From: Anaerosomatales bacterium | Lineage (GTDB): Bacteria > Actinomycetota > Coriobacteriia > Anaerosomatales > Anaerosomataceae | DNA: 64,000 nucleotides | Reading direction: 5' to 3' | Assembly: GCA_030019445.1 (NCBI GenBank) | Contig: JASEEU010000007.1 | Coordinates: 18,991-82,990, forward strand | In this document: piece after piece, positions 1 to 7,211 of the stretch | How positions within the stretch are numbered: the stretch's first letter is position 1 | Layout: every line of letters begins with the position of its first letter | Position numbers and translations under genes: made by a program | Notes under the pieces: generated by a model | Database searches by the model: none | What the model was told of the DNA's origin: nothing | The model's input: only the letters and a program-made list of their open reading frames with translations

Positions 1-287
1 CACGTGGTGAAGCCGAGCGTCCCGATCACGAGCACCAGGCGGATGGGGAGCGACAGCGGCATCGTCCAGAACCACAGTGCGAGCATCCAGGGAAGGAAGA
101 GCAGCCAGATGACGCCCTGCACGAGGATGTTGAGCGAGCGCGTCCACTCCCAGACCTCGGTCAGCCGCGTGGGCTCGGTCACCAGGTAGTAGCCGAAGAG
201 CGCCGTCGCCGCGAGCGACATCGCGAACACCGAGATCGAGAAGAGCGCCTCGCCAGTGGTCTGTCCGGGGATCTCCAGTACCTTCAT
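1..287 (-). CDS. Membrane protein, C-terminus cut by window edge
   Basis: The reading frame on the minus strand runs off the left edge, so only about 95 N-terminal residues are visible. They begin MKVLEIPGQTTGEALF and contain at least two hydrophobic stretches (about residues 15-35 and 55-80, with a WLLFLPWMLALWFW segment), so this is an inner-membrane protein. I prefer the ATG at 287 because AAGGAG lies 7 bases upstream of it; the ATG two codons earlier (293) is almost in contact with that site. It lies downstream of the TetR gene at 395-934 in the same direction, and GTTTCC/GGAAAC half-sites lie just upstream. The family is not recognised. Confidence 0.6.
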   Translation of the reverse strand, partial: MKVLEIPGQTTGEALFSISVFAMSLAATALFGYYLVTEPTRLTEVWEWTRSLNILVQGVIWLLFLPWMLALWFWTMPLSLPIRLVLVIGTLGFTT

Positions 288-301
288 CGCCATACTCCTT
301 C

Positions 302-335
302 GTTTCGGTGGAAACCAAGACGGCTTCCAGTTTCC
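302..335. promoter_or_regulatory. GTTTC/GGAAAC half-sites upstream of the membrane-protein gene
   Basis: GTTTC (302-306), TGGAAAC (309-315) and CAGTTTCC (328-335) lie between the TetR gene and the membrane-protein gene. They share half-sites with the perfect palindrome at 982-998 in front of the TetR gene. This suggests one regulator acts at both places, but the spacing differs and no perfect palindrome is present here. Confidence 0.35.
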
Positions 336-394
336 TTTGGGCCTGACAAAGGGCCGTCTCGGCGGCTCGTCGCCTCGAAGACGGCCCGTGGAAC

Positions 395-934
395 CTACGT
401 CAAGAACTTCACTATGCGCTCGCGCAGCTCGTCGTCGTGATCCACCGTGGGGTCATCGTTGACCATCACGACGTAGTCCAGCACCATGGCGGCGATCATC
501 CGCTCGGCGAACTGTGCGTCGCCCGCCGCGAACTCTCCTGCGGCCATGCCCGCCTCGATGAGTTCGCGAAGCAGCTCGCCATTAGCCTGGCGGAACGCGT
601 CGGCCGCGATCTCGTACTCGCGCAGCCATTCGTCGCGTCCGGTCTTGGTGATGTGCTCGCGAGCGCTACTCAGGATGAACGACACGACTGCCTCGACTTT
701 CGCGGTGTAGGTCGGAAGGGGGGCGACAGCGGCGGCGAGCCGCAGCTTGTCGCGCGATGCCTGTTCGGTCACGAGGTGGGCGTAGATGCCGTTCTTCCCG
801 TCGAAGTGAACGTAGATCGTCTTCTTCGAGATGTGCAGCTCGCGCGCGATGTCATCGAGCGTCGTGCCGTCGTAACCCGCGCTGGCGAGGCGACGAGCGA
901 ACGCCTCCGCTATCGCGCGCCTGGTCTCGCTCAT
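395..934 (-). CDS. TetR-family transcriptional regulator
   Basis: This 179-residue protein has the TetR arrangement: an N-terminal helix-turn-helix (about residues 24-45, with LDDIARELHISKKTIYVHF) followed by an all-helical ligand-binding and dimerisation domain. It should act as a dimeric repressor released by a small molecule. A perfect GTTTCCA-N3-TGGAAAC palindrome 48-64 bases upstream of the start suggests autoregulation, and related half-sites before the next gene on the same strand suggest that this membrane protein is the target. The ligand cannot be deduced. Confidence 0.9.
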   Translation of the reverse strand: MSETRRAIAEAFARRLASAGYDGTTLDDIARELHISKKTIYVHFDGKNGIYAHLVTEQASRDKLRLAAAVAPLPTYTAKVEAVVSFILSSAREHITKTGRDEWLREYEIAADAFRQANGELLRELIEAGMAAGEFAAGDAQFAERMIAAMVLDYVVMVNDDPTVDHDDELRERIVKFLT

Positions 935-981
935 CGTGCCACCTCTCTTCCGGGATCGTGCGGAAACTCAATGCAAGTGCA

Positions 982-998
982 GTTTCCACGATGGAAAC
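982..998. promoter_or_regulatory. Likely TetR operator GTTTCCA-N3-TGGAAAC
   Basis: A perfect 17-bp inverted repeat lies upstream of the minus-strand TetR gene. It is flanked by extra GGAAAC (962-967) and GTTTCC (1013-1018) half-sites. It lies where the TetR promoter should be, consistent with autorepression. The assignment to the 395-934 regulator is inferred from position. Confidence 0.6.
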
Positions 999-1041
999 TG
1001 AGATGTCAAGAAGTTTCCTCAAGAATCTTGGGGGCGCCGCC

Positions 1042-1698
1042 CTATGCGTCGTCGGACTCCCTGCGCGCCTCGAGTCCCACGAGAAGCGCGAGGAGACCCT
1101 CGTCCATCCCGCGACCCCAGTCGCGGAGCTGCGGCGCCAGTGAGGCGGCGAGCGGCGCTCCTGCGCCGGCAGCCTTGATCGCGTCGTCGCTCGGACCGCT
1201 CCACGAACCGCCCTGGCCCGATGAGAGCATGTACCAGCCGGCCGTGAACGCGAAGATGGCGTGCGCGGCGTCGACGAGGTCCTGACCCTCGAATCCCGCG
1301 GACCGCAGGATCTGCAGCGGCGCCTCCAGCATCTGCAACGACTCCGTGGTGCTGTACTGACGGCCGAGGAAGAGCCAGCCGGCGTTGGGATGGGCCTCAA
1401 GCGCGCGACCCGCCGACGCCGGGCCGGAGAGCATGACCTCCTTCCAGTCCGACTCGGCCTCGGACACCGGCATCGCGGGCCCCGTCTCCTCGATGATCCG
1501 TGCGGCGACCGCGTCCAGGATCGCGTCTTTGTTGGGGAAGTGGTGGTAGAGCGCCATCGCCTCCACGCCGAGCGCGTCGCCGAGACGGCGCATGCTCAGA
1601 CCTTCAACACCCTCCGAGTCGAGCAGTTCGAGTGCCTTCTCGACGATCTTCTCCCTGTTCAGGGGCTTGCGACGGCTCGTATTCGGCTTCGGGGTCAT
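1042..1698 (-). CDS. TetR-family regulator (second)
   Basis: This 218-residue protein has a typical N-terminal DNA-binding domain: REKIVEKALELLDSEG, then LSMRRLGDALGVEAMALYHHF at residues 34-54. The MRRLGxxLGV signature resembles the TetR subgroup with a tetracycline-repressor-like C-terminal domain. The gene is divergent from the interrupted membrane-protein gene at 1828. Three copies of a CTTTAC-N3-GTAAAG-type repeat lie between the two starts, so it probably represses both itself and the divergent transcript. The inducer is unknown. Confidence 0.9.
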   Translation of the reverse strand: MTPKPNTSRRKPLNREKIVEKALELLDSEGVEGLSMRRLGDALGVEAMALYHHFPNKDAILDAVAARIIEETGPAMPVSEAESDWKEVMLSGPASAGRALEAHPNAGWLFLGRQYSTTESLQMLEAPLQILRSAGFEGQDLVDAAHAIFAFTAGWYMLSSGQGGSWSGPSDDAIKAAGAGAPLAASLAPQLRDWGRGMDEGLLALLVGLEARRESDDA

Positions 1699-1732
1699 GG
1701 CTTCTCAGCCTTTCTTCGAGAAAGGGGCTTGA

Positions 1733-1786
1733 CTTTACGGTGTAAAGGCGTAGGATGCCTTACGGCGTAAAGTATACGCTGTAAAG
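1733..1786. promoter_or_regulatory. Three tandem TetR-type operators (CTTTAC-N3-GTAAAG)
   Basis: There are three 15-bp inverted repeats: CTTTAC-GGT-GTAAAG (1733-1747, perfect), CCTTAC-GGC-GTAAAG (1758-1772) and GTATAC-GCT-GTAAAG (1772-1786). They fill most of the divergent intergenic region between the TetR gene at 1698 and the start at 1828. Their centres are about 25 and 14 bp apart. This is the expected geometry for a divergent TetR-controlled promoter pair. Confidence 0.7.
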
Positions 1787-1827
1787 CCGGTGCGGGGCAA
1801 GCCCCCGCAAAGGGAGGAGAAGGAACG

Positions 1828-2301
1828 ATGGAGATCACGACGACACCGGTGTGCAGGGTCGGCTGGAAGGGCGAGACCCTGCAGTATGTGGTGAAGGCCG
1901 AAGGCGCCACCGAGGTGCTCGCGCCGGCGGGCGGCCCCGACGGGCTGCGCGTCCAGGTGACGGGCACGCGGCAGGTGCCGGGCGGCGTCGAGGCGGACCT
2001 CGAGGTCCAGGTCCTCGACTCGACCGCCTATTGAGAAGACCTGCTGATCGAGGCGCGTGACGCCTCGGGTTCCATCCAGCAGGGCGAGTTCGAGGTCATG
2101 ACGCTCCCGTCGGCGGTCCTGCCGGCGTGTGCGATCGGCGGGACGCTCGCCCTCGTGGGCGCCGTCCTCGCGATCCGCTGGGGCGGTTGGGGCGGCTGGA
2201 CGCTCGGCATCCTCGCGTCGCTGCTGACGCTTGCCGGGCTCGGCATGGCCGGTTTCCTGATGTGGGGCCACTACGCGGGCTTCTCATGGCACTTCGCGTA
2301 G
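1828..2301 (+). pseudogene. Small membrane protein gene interrupted by in-frame UGA
   Basis: A single frame runs from the ATG at 1828 (AGGAGAAGGA upstream) to the stop at 2299-2301, broken only by TGA at 2032-2034. The first part (68 residues) looks like a beta-rich soluble domain. After the UGA the same frame continues EDLLIEARDASGSIQQ and then reaches two hydrophobic segments (about LPACAIGGTLALVGAVLAI and LGILASLLTLAGLGMAGFL). Because the frame is kept and the second half supplies the membrane anchor, this looks like one 157-codon gene. The UGA is either a nonsense mutation, a sequencing error or a recoded codon. The ATG at 2098 has only a weak ribosome site. A 7-bp hairpin lies 14 bases after the UGA (see findings). 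The family is not recognised. The gene is controlled by the divergent TetR region. Confidence 0.6.
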
Positions 2302-2359
2302 GGCGAGCAGGGCGTGCCGTCGCGCAGGCGGCGCGCCCGTTGACCGAAGGAGTAGAACG

Positions 2360-2869
2360 ATGAGCACGATTTTCACACATCCCGCCGAGAAGCCCGTTCG
2401 CCGTCCGGGGAGCGAGGTTCTCAGGACGCTCGTGGGCGCGGGCGATCGTATCGGCCGCTTCGTGCTGCCGTTCCTGGCGGCGGGCCTCGCTCTCAACCTC
2501 ATGCGTCCGGAGCTCTTCAGCGTCGGTGGCCCTCCGGCGGTTGTCAGGGGCGTCGCCTTCGCGGTGCTCGTGCCCGGTGTCGTCATCTGGGCGTGGTCGG
2601 TGGCGTTGATCCTCTCAAGGGTCCCGTGCGGCGAGCTCATCACGGGCGGTCCGTACGCGCTCGTGAAGCACCCGCTCTACACCAGCGTGGGCCTTCTGGT
2701 GCTGCCGGCCGCGGGCCTGCTGCTCGACTCGTGGCTGGGGATCGCCCTCGGCGCGGTGCTCTACATCGCCGCCCGGCGTTACGCCCCTGCCGAGGAAGCC
2801 GCGCTGGCGCATGCGTTCGGCGCCGCGTGGGACGACTACCGGGAGAGGGTGCTCGTGACATGGCTGTGA
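2360..2869 (+). CDS. Isoprenylcysteine carboxyl methyltransferase (ICMT)-like membrane protein
   Basis: This 169-residue integral membrane protein carries the ICMT/PEMT-family SAM-binding signature: GGPYALVKHPLYTS at residues 96-109, followed by EEAALAHAFGAAWDDYRERV near the C-terminus. Hydrophobic segments at about 33-48, 62-85 and 108-135 fit a small multi-pass methyltransferase. In bacteria such proteins methylate lipids or other small hydrophobic acceptors; the substrate here is unknown. The start at 2360 has GAAGGAG upstream. The 3' end overlaps the next gene by 10 bases, implying translational coupling. Confidence 0.75.
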   Translation: MSTIFTHPAEKPVRRPGSEVLRTLVGAGDRIGRFVLPFLAAGLALNLMRPELFSVGGPPAVVRGVAFAVLVPGVVIWAWSVALILSRVPCGELITGGPYALVKHPLYTSVGLLVLPAAGLLLDSWLGIALGAVLYIAARRYAPAEEAALAHAFGAAWDDYRERVLVTWL

Positions 2870-3642
2870 AGAAGGTCACCGCGTTCGTCGGCTCAGCCCG
2901 CAAGGGTCACACGTACCAGGCGGTGCGTTCGTTCTGCGACCGGCTGGAGGCCGCGGGCGACGTGCGGACGGAGATCGTGTCGTTGAGCGACTACCGCATA
3001 GAGACGTGCCGGGGCTGCAAGGCGTGCTTCACCCGCGGCGAGGACCGGTGTCCGCTCGCCGATGATCGTGACGCGCTCATCGCCCTGATGCTCGCCTCAG
3101 ACGGCGTCGTGTTCGCGTCGCCCAACTACTCGTTCCAGGTATCGGGACTCATGAAGTGCTTCCTCGACCGGCTCGGCTACGTGTTCCATCGGCCGTGCTT
3201 CCACGGCAAGACGTTCACGAGCATCGTCGTACAGGGCGTGCACGGCGGCGGCAAGATCGTGAAGTACCTCGACTTCGTGGGCATGGGGCTCGGATTCACC
3301 GTGGTGAAGGGCACCTTCTCGACGGCGTTCGATCCGATGACCGCCAAGGAGGAGCGGAAGCGTGACGCGACGCTCTCCAAGCAGGCCGAGAAGTACCTGC
3401 GGCAGCTCGCGTGTCCGGCGGGTCGCGTACCCGGGCTCTTCGAGCTCATGATCTTCCGCTACGCGCGCACGAGCATGAGCATCGAGCTCGACGACTCCAA
3501 CCGCGACTACCGCTACTACCGTGATCGGGGTTGGTTCGACTCGGCGTACTACTACCCGACGAAGCTCGGCTTCGCCAAGCGGATGGCCGGCGGCCTGTTC
3601 GACTCGCTGTTCGCCGGCATGTCGAAAGCGCGCGCAAGCTAG
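2860..3642 (+). CDS. Iron-sulfur flavoprotein / NAD(P)H-dependent FMN reductase family
   Basis: This 260-residue flavodoxin-like protein starts MAVKKVTAFVGSARKGHT, an FMN-phosphate loop. A compact cysteine motif C50-x2-C53-x2-C56-x7-C64 is typical of iron-sulfur flavoproteins that carry a [4Fe-4S] cluster next to FMN. ASPNYSFQVSGLMKCFLDR is the conserved second flavin-contact region. The C-terminal extension of about 80 residues (RDYRYYRDRGWFDSAYYYP) is longer than in the minimal family. It probably transfers electrons or reduces quinones or other small molecules in anaerobic metabolism. The ATG at 2860 is chosen because it gives the intact FMN loop; the upstream frame is a shadow of the methyltransferase gene. 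Confidence 0.8.
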   Translation: MAVKKVTAFVGSARKGHTYQAVRSFCDRLEAAGDVRTEIVSLSDYRIETCRGCKACFTRGEDRCPLADDRDALIALMLASDGVVFASPNYSFQVSGLMKCFLDRLGYVFHRPCFHGKTFTSIVVQGVHGGGKIVKYLDFVGMGLGFTVVKGTFSTAFDPMTAKEERKRDATLSKQAEKYLRQLACPAGRVPGLFELMIFRYARTSMSIELDDSNRDYRYYRDRGWFDSAYYYPTKLGFAKRMAGGLFDSLFAGMSKARAS

Positions 3643-3752
3643 TCGCATCCGGCGCGGTCTCCGACGTCACCGCGCGCTGATCCGGGCGCGCGGTAGAATC
3701 GAGAGGAAACGCGCCGGGTGCGGTCGGCCCGCACCCGCGAGGGGAGGGCCTC

Positions 3753-3986
3753 ATGCGCAGCCTGTACGAGGAGCTGTCCGAGAAGCTCAGCCACGATCCG
3801 CGCCTCCTGAAGCGCGGCGGACCGCGTGTCGATCTGAGCCTGTTGCTCTTCAATGCGCGTGACGAGATCCGCGAGCTGTGGGATGCCGCCGACCGGTCGG
3901 CGGCCGGTGACGAGGGCGCGCTGCACGACCTGCGCGAGGCCGTGGAAGCGCTCCGCCCCATCTTCGGCGAGCGGACGGGCTCGTGA
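3753..3986 (+). CDS. Small hypothetical protein (77 aa)
   Basis: A short acidic helical protein beginning MRSLYEELSEKLSHDPRLLKRGG, with no recognised domain, signal peptide or membrane segment. It has a strong ribosome site (GAGGGGAGGG) and ends in a GTGA overlap with the acetyltransferase gene, so the two are probably co-translated. A CCGCGCGC/GCGCGCGG hairpin (3670-3693) followed by TAGAAT lies upstream; it could end the preceding transcript and provide a -10 element. Confidence 0.65.
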   Translation: MRSLYEELSEKLSHDPRLLKRGGPRVDLSLLLFNARDEIRELWDAADRSAAGDEGALHDLREAVEALRPIFGERTGS

Positions 3987-4492
3987 ACGGTCCCACCATC
4001 ACCCGGGGATACGCTCCCGACGCCATCGACCGCGTCGTCGCGCTGCATGGCGTCTACTACCGGGAGCACTGGGGGTTCGGCCCGTACTTCGAGACCAAGG
4101 TCGCTCGTGAGCTCGGCGAGTTCTTCGCTCGCTACGATCCGGAGCGCGATGGCTTCTGGACGCTCACCGCCGGCGGCGTCGTGCACGGCGCGATCGCGAT
4201 CGACGGCCTCCACGCCGGCACCGATGGCGCCCACCTGCGGTGGTTCATCGTCTCCGACGACTGGCGCGGCCAGGGCGCCGGCCGGGCGCTTCTCGGCAGC
4301 GCGATGGACTTCTGTCGCGCCTGCGGCTACACGCGCGTGTACCTCTGGACGTTCGCCGGACTCGATCCCGCGCGCCACCTCTACGAGGACGCGGGCTTCC
4401 GCCTTGCCGAGGAAGCGCGCGGCACGACGTGGGGCACCGAGGTGACCGAGCAGCGCTTCGTGTGCGCACTCGCGCCGCGCGACGGCCGGTAA
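3983..4492 (+). CDS. GNAT-family N-acetyltransferase
   Basis: This 169-residue protein has the GNAT acetyl-CoA pyrophosphate loop R95-G-Q-G-A-G100, after the beta-4 strand LRWFIVSDDW, and a C-terminal YLWTFAGLDPARHLYEDAGF segment typical of motif B. The fold resembles the C-terminal acetyltransferase domain found fused to MarR regulators, but no MarR part is present. The acceptor is unknown. The GTG start at 3983 overlaps the stop of the small upstream gene (GTGA), indicating coupling. Confidence 0.85.
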   Translation: MNGPTITRGYAPDAIDRVVALHGVYYREHWGFGPYFETKVARELGEFFARYDPERDGFWTLTAGGVVHGAIAIDGLHAGTDGAHLRWFIVSDDWRGQGAGRALLGSAMDFCRACGYTRVYLWTFAGLDPARHLYEDAGFRLAEEARGTTWGTEVTEQRFVCALAPRDGR

Positions 4493-4597
4493 CCGGGCCT
4501 CGCTCTCGCGCGCCCGCACGCGCTGCCGTACAATCGCAGGGCGTTTCTGCCGGAGGGCGAGCCGCTGTGAGCCGCCCCAGACGACAGGAGGACTTCC

Positions 4598-5689
<1,092 letters not shown>

Positions 5690-5708
5690 CGCCACACTGC
5701 GAGCGCCC

Positions 5709-5740
5709 GCGGGCCGTCCTTCACGCGAAGGGCGGCCCGC
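5709..5740. terminator. Bidirectional terminator hairpin
   Basis: A 13-bp stem (one G-U pair) of GCGGGCCGTCCTT with AAGGGCGGCCCGC encloses a 6-base loop between the convergent genes ending at 5689 (plus) and 5721 (minus). It overlaps the last codons of the minus-strand gene. There is no strong U-tract, so the strength is uncertain. Confidence 0.6.
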
Positions 5741-6854
5741 TTCGCACCACGTCGATAGTTCGGCGCGTCTCGGTGAGCAGGCGGTCCTCGTCGGGGGCGG
5801 ACGGCGTCACGTCCTCGGTCAGCGTCTCCGGAAGCACGATACCGGGCACCGGATGCGTCTCCAGCCACCGCTCGGGCAGCCGTCCCGGCAGCGCTGTGCG
5901 CGTCAGCGAGGCGGCCAGCATCGTCCAGGCGCGCGGCACGACGTGCTCCCAGGCGTATCCGCCGCCACCGAACGCGACGAGCCGGCCGTCGCAGACCTCC
6001 TCGGCCAGACGCGCGATGGCGTCGACGAGCGAGCGGTACCCGCCGAGCGTGCCACGGAGCATGGTGAGCGGGTCGGACCAGTGGCTGTCGGCGCCGTTCT
6101 GGCTCACGAGGACGTCGGGTCCGAAGCGGCGCACCGCGGGCGCCACGACGTCATCGAAGGCGAGCCGCATGCAGGCGTCCGTCGCGCCGGCCGGCAGCGG
6201 CACGTTCACGGCGCTTCCGGTACCGTCGGCGTACCCCCGCTCGTTGGTGAAACCGGTGCCCGGGAAGAGGCGCTCGCCCGACTGGTGCACCGAGACGGTC
6301 AGCACGCGCGGCTCGTCGTAGAACGCCCACTGCACGCCGTCGCCATGGTGCGCGTCGATGTCCACGTACGCCACGCGAAGCGCCGGGTCGCGTGCGATGG
6401 CCGTGGCGATGGCGACGGCGACATCGTTGTACACGCAGAAGCCTGCGGCGCGGTCGGCCAGCGCGTGGTGGAGCCCGCCGGCGACGCTGAAGGCCCGCCG
6501 GTACTCGGTGCGCTGCACGAGGTCCATCGCCAGCACACCCGCTCCCGCTACGAGCGCGGCGGCCTCGTGCATGCCGGGGAACGCGGGATTGTCGCCCGGA
6601 CCGATCCCATACCCCGGTGCCGGTTCGCCCCCGCGCGACGCGGCCTTCACCGCAGCGATGTAGCCCGGCGCGTGCACGCGCTCGAGCTCGTCATCGCTCG
6701 CCACGTCGGGGCGCACCGGCTCGAGCATGCCGTCGGTGAGACCGCACGCGCGCATGAGCGCCACCGAGCGGGTCACGCGCTCGGGTCTCAGCGGGTGTCC
6801 CGCTCCAAAGTCGTAGGCGGCCATCTCCGCCGAGAAGACCAGCGCCGTCCGCAT
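5721..6854 (-). CDS. acuC: AcuC-like histone-deacetylase-family protein
   Basis: This 377-residue protein has the class I deacetylase core: GGLHHA (H129-H130), GFCVYNDVAVA, the zinc and charge-relay motif D165-I-D167-A-H169-H-G-D-G, and NGADSH with D256. AcuC proteins deacetylate lysines on metabolic enzymes, classically acetyl-CoA synthetase. The gene is monocistronic and convergent with the isocitrate dehydrogenase, so there is no operon partner to refine the substrate. A broader acetylpolyamine or acetoin-related deacetylase role cannot be excluded. Confidence 0.85.
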   Translation of the reverse strand: MRTALVFSAEMAAYDFGAGHPLRPERVTRSVALMRACGLTDGMLEPVRPDVASDDELERVHAPGYIAAVKAASRGGEPAPGYGIGPGDNPAFPGMHEAAALVAGAGVLAMDLVQRTEYRRAFSVAGGLHHALADRAAGFCVYNDVAVAIATAIARDPALRVAYVDIDAHHGDGVQWAFYDEPRVLTVSVHQSGERLFPGTGFTNERGYADGTGSAVNVPLPAGATDACMRLAFDDVVAPAVRRFGPDVLVSQNGADSHWSDPLTMLRGTLGGYRSLVDAIARLAEEVCDGRLVAFGGGGYAWEHVVPRAWTMLAASLTRTALPGRLPERWLETHPVPGIVLPETLTEDVTPSAPDEDRLLTETRRTIDVVRSGPPFA

Positions 6855-6956
6855 CGGATCACCCCTCTCGGCAATGATGTACCACGAGGCGAGCGCCGTC
6901 TCTCATGCGGATGCACGTACCCCATTACCCAAGCTGATGCGAACTGAGCGCAGGTA

Positions 6957-6985
6957 TTGACCCGGTGTGACGGCTGTCACATAAT
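6957..6985 (+). promoter_or_regulatory. Cytochrome promoter with nested CRP-type palindrome (copy A)
   Basis: TTGACC (6957-6962), a 17-base spacer and CATAAT (6980-6985) form a near-consensus promoter. TGTGA-N6-TCACA (6966-6981), a perfect CRP/FNR-superfamily palindrome, occupies the spacer. A protein bound there would block RNA polymerase, so repression is more likely than activation. The same arrangement recurs at 11717-11745. Confidence 0.75.
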
Positions 6986-6994
6986 CATTAATCA

Positions 6995-7104
6995 ACTGCG
7001 TCCGAGGGGCCACCTTGACGGTGGGGCGTTCGCAGTCTGAGGCGAGGAACCGGCATCCGTTATCTGGGCACCTGGATGCCGGGGAGCCAGTGGTGCAACC
7101 GGCT
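6995..7104 (+). ncRNA. Structured leader RNA upstream of the giant cytochrome (copy A)
   Basis: The predicted transcript starts just before this element. Visible pairings are: P1 ACTGCG (6995-7000) with CGCAGT (7031-7036); P2 CCACC (7010-7014) with GGTGG (7020-7024); P3 a 9-bp stem CCGGCATCC (7050-7058) with GGATGCCGG (7074-7082); a possible pseudoknot between GCACC in the P3 loop (7068-7072) and GGTGC (7092-7096); and AGCC/GGCT closing the 3' part. The unpaired segments GTCTGAGGC, GGGCACCT and AGCCAGTGGTGCAACCGGCT are identical or nearly so in copy B (11757-11864), while stem bases covary. This looks like a riboswitch-type aptamer. It does not match the T-box, cobalamin, TPP, SAM or c-di-GMP-I consensus as I know them. 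Confidence 0.6.
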
Positions 7105-7211
7105 GATGCGTGTTCGGCCGGCTTTCGCGCGTGCCTGATCGGCACAAGCAAGCCGCAGTGACGACCCGACGGGGTAGCGACATTCACGACGCTGGGGAGT
7201 GGGTGCTGGTC

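Noticed and set aside
6966..6981. TGTGA...TCACA as a Rex site
   Set aside because: Rex operators have eight bases between TGTGA and TCACA; here there are six, as for CRP-family proteins.
6995..7104. Leader RNA as a c-di-GMP-I (GEMM) or cobalamin riboswitch
   Set aside because: It lacks the GEMM GNRA tetraloop/receptor pattern and the ACGCACAGGGCAAACC block, and is too short and lacks the B12 box for cobalamin. GGTGCAA and GCCAGTGG are only superficial likenesses. Class left open.
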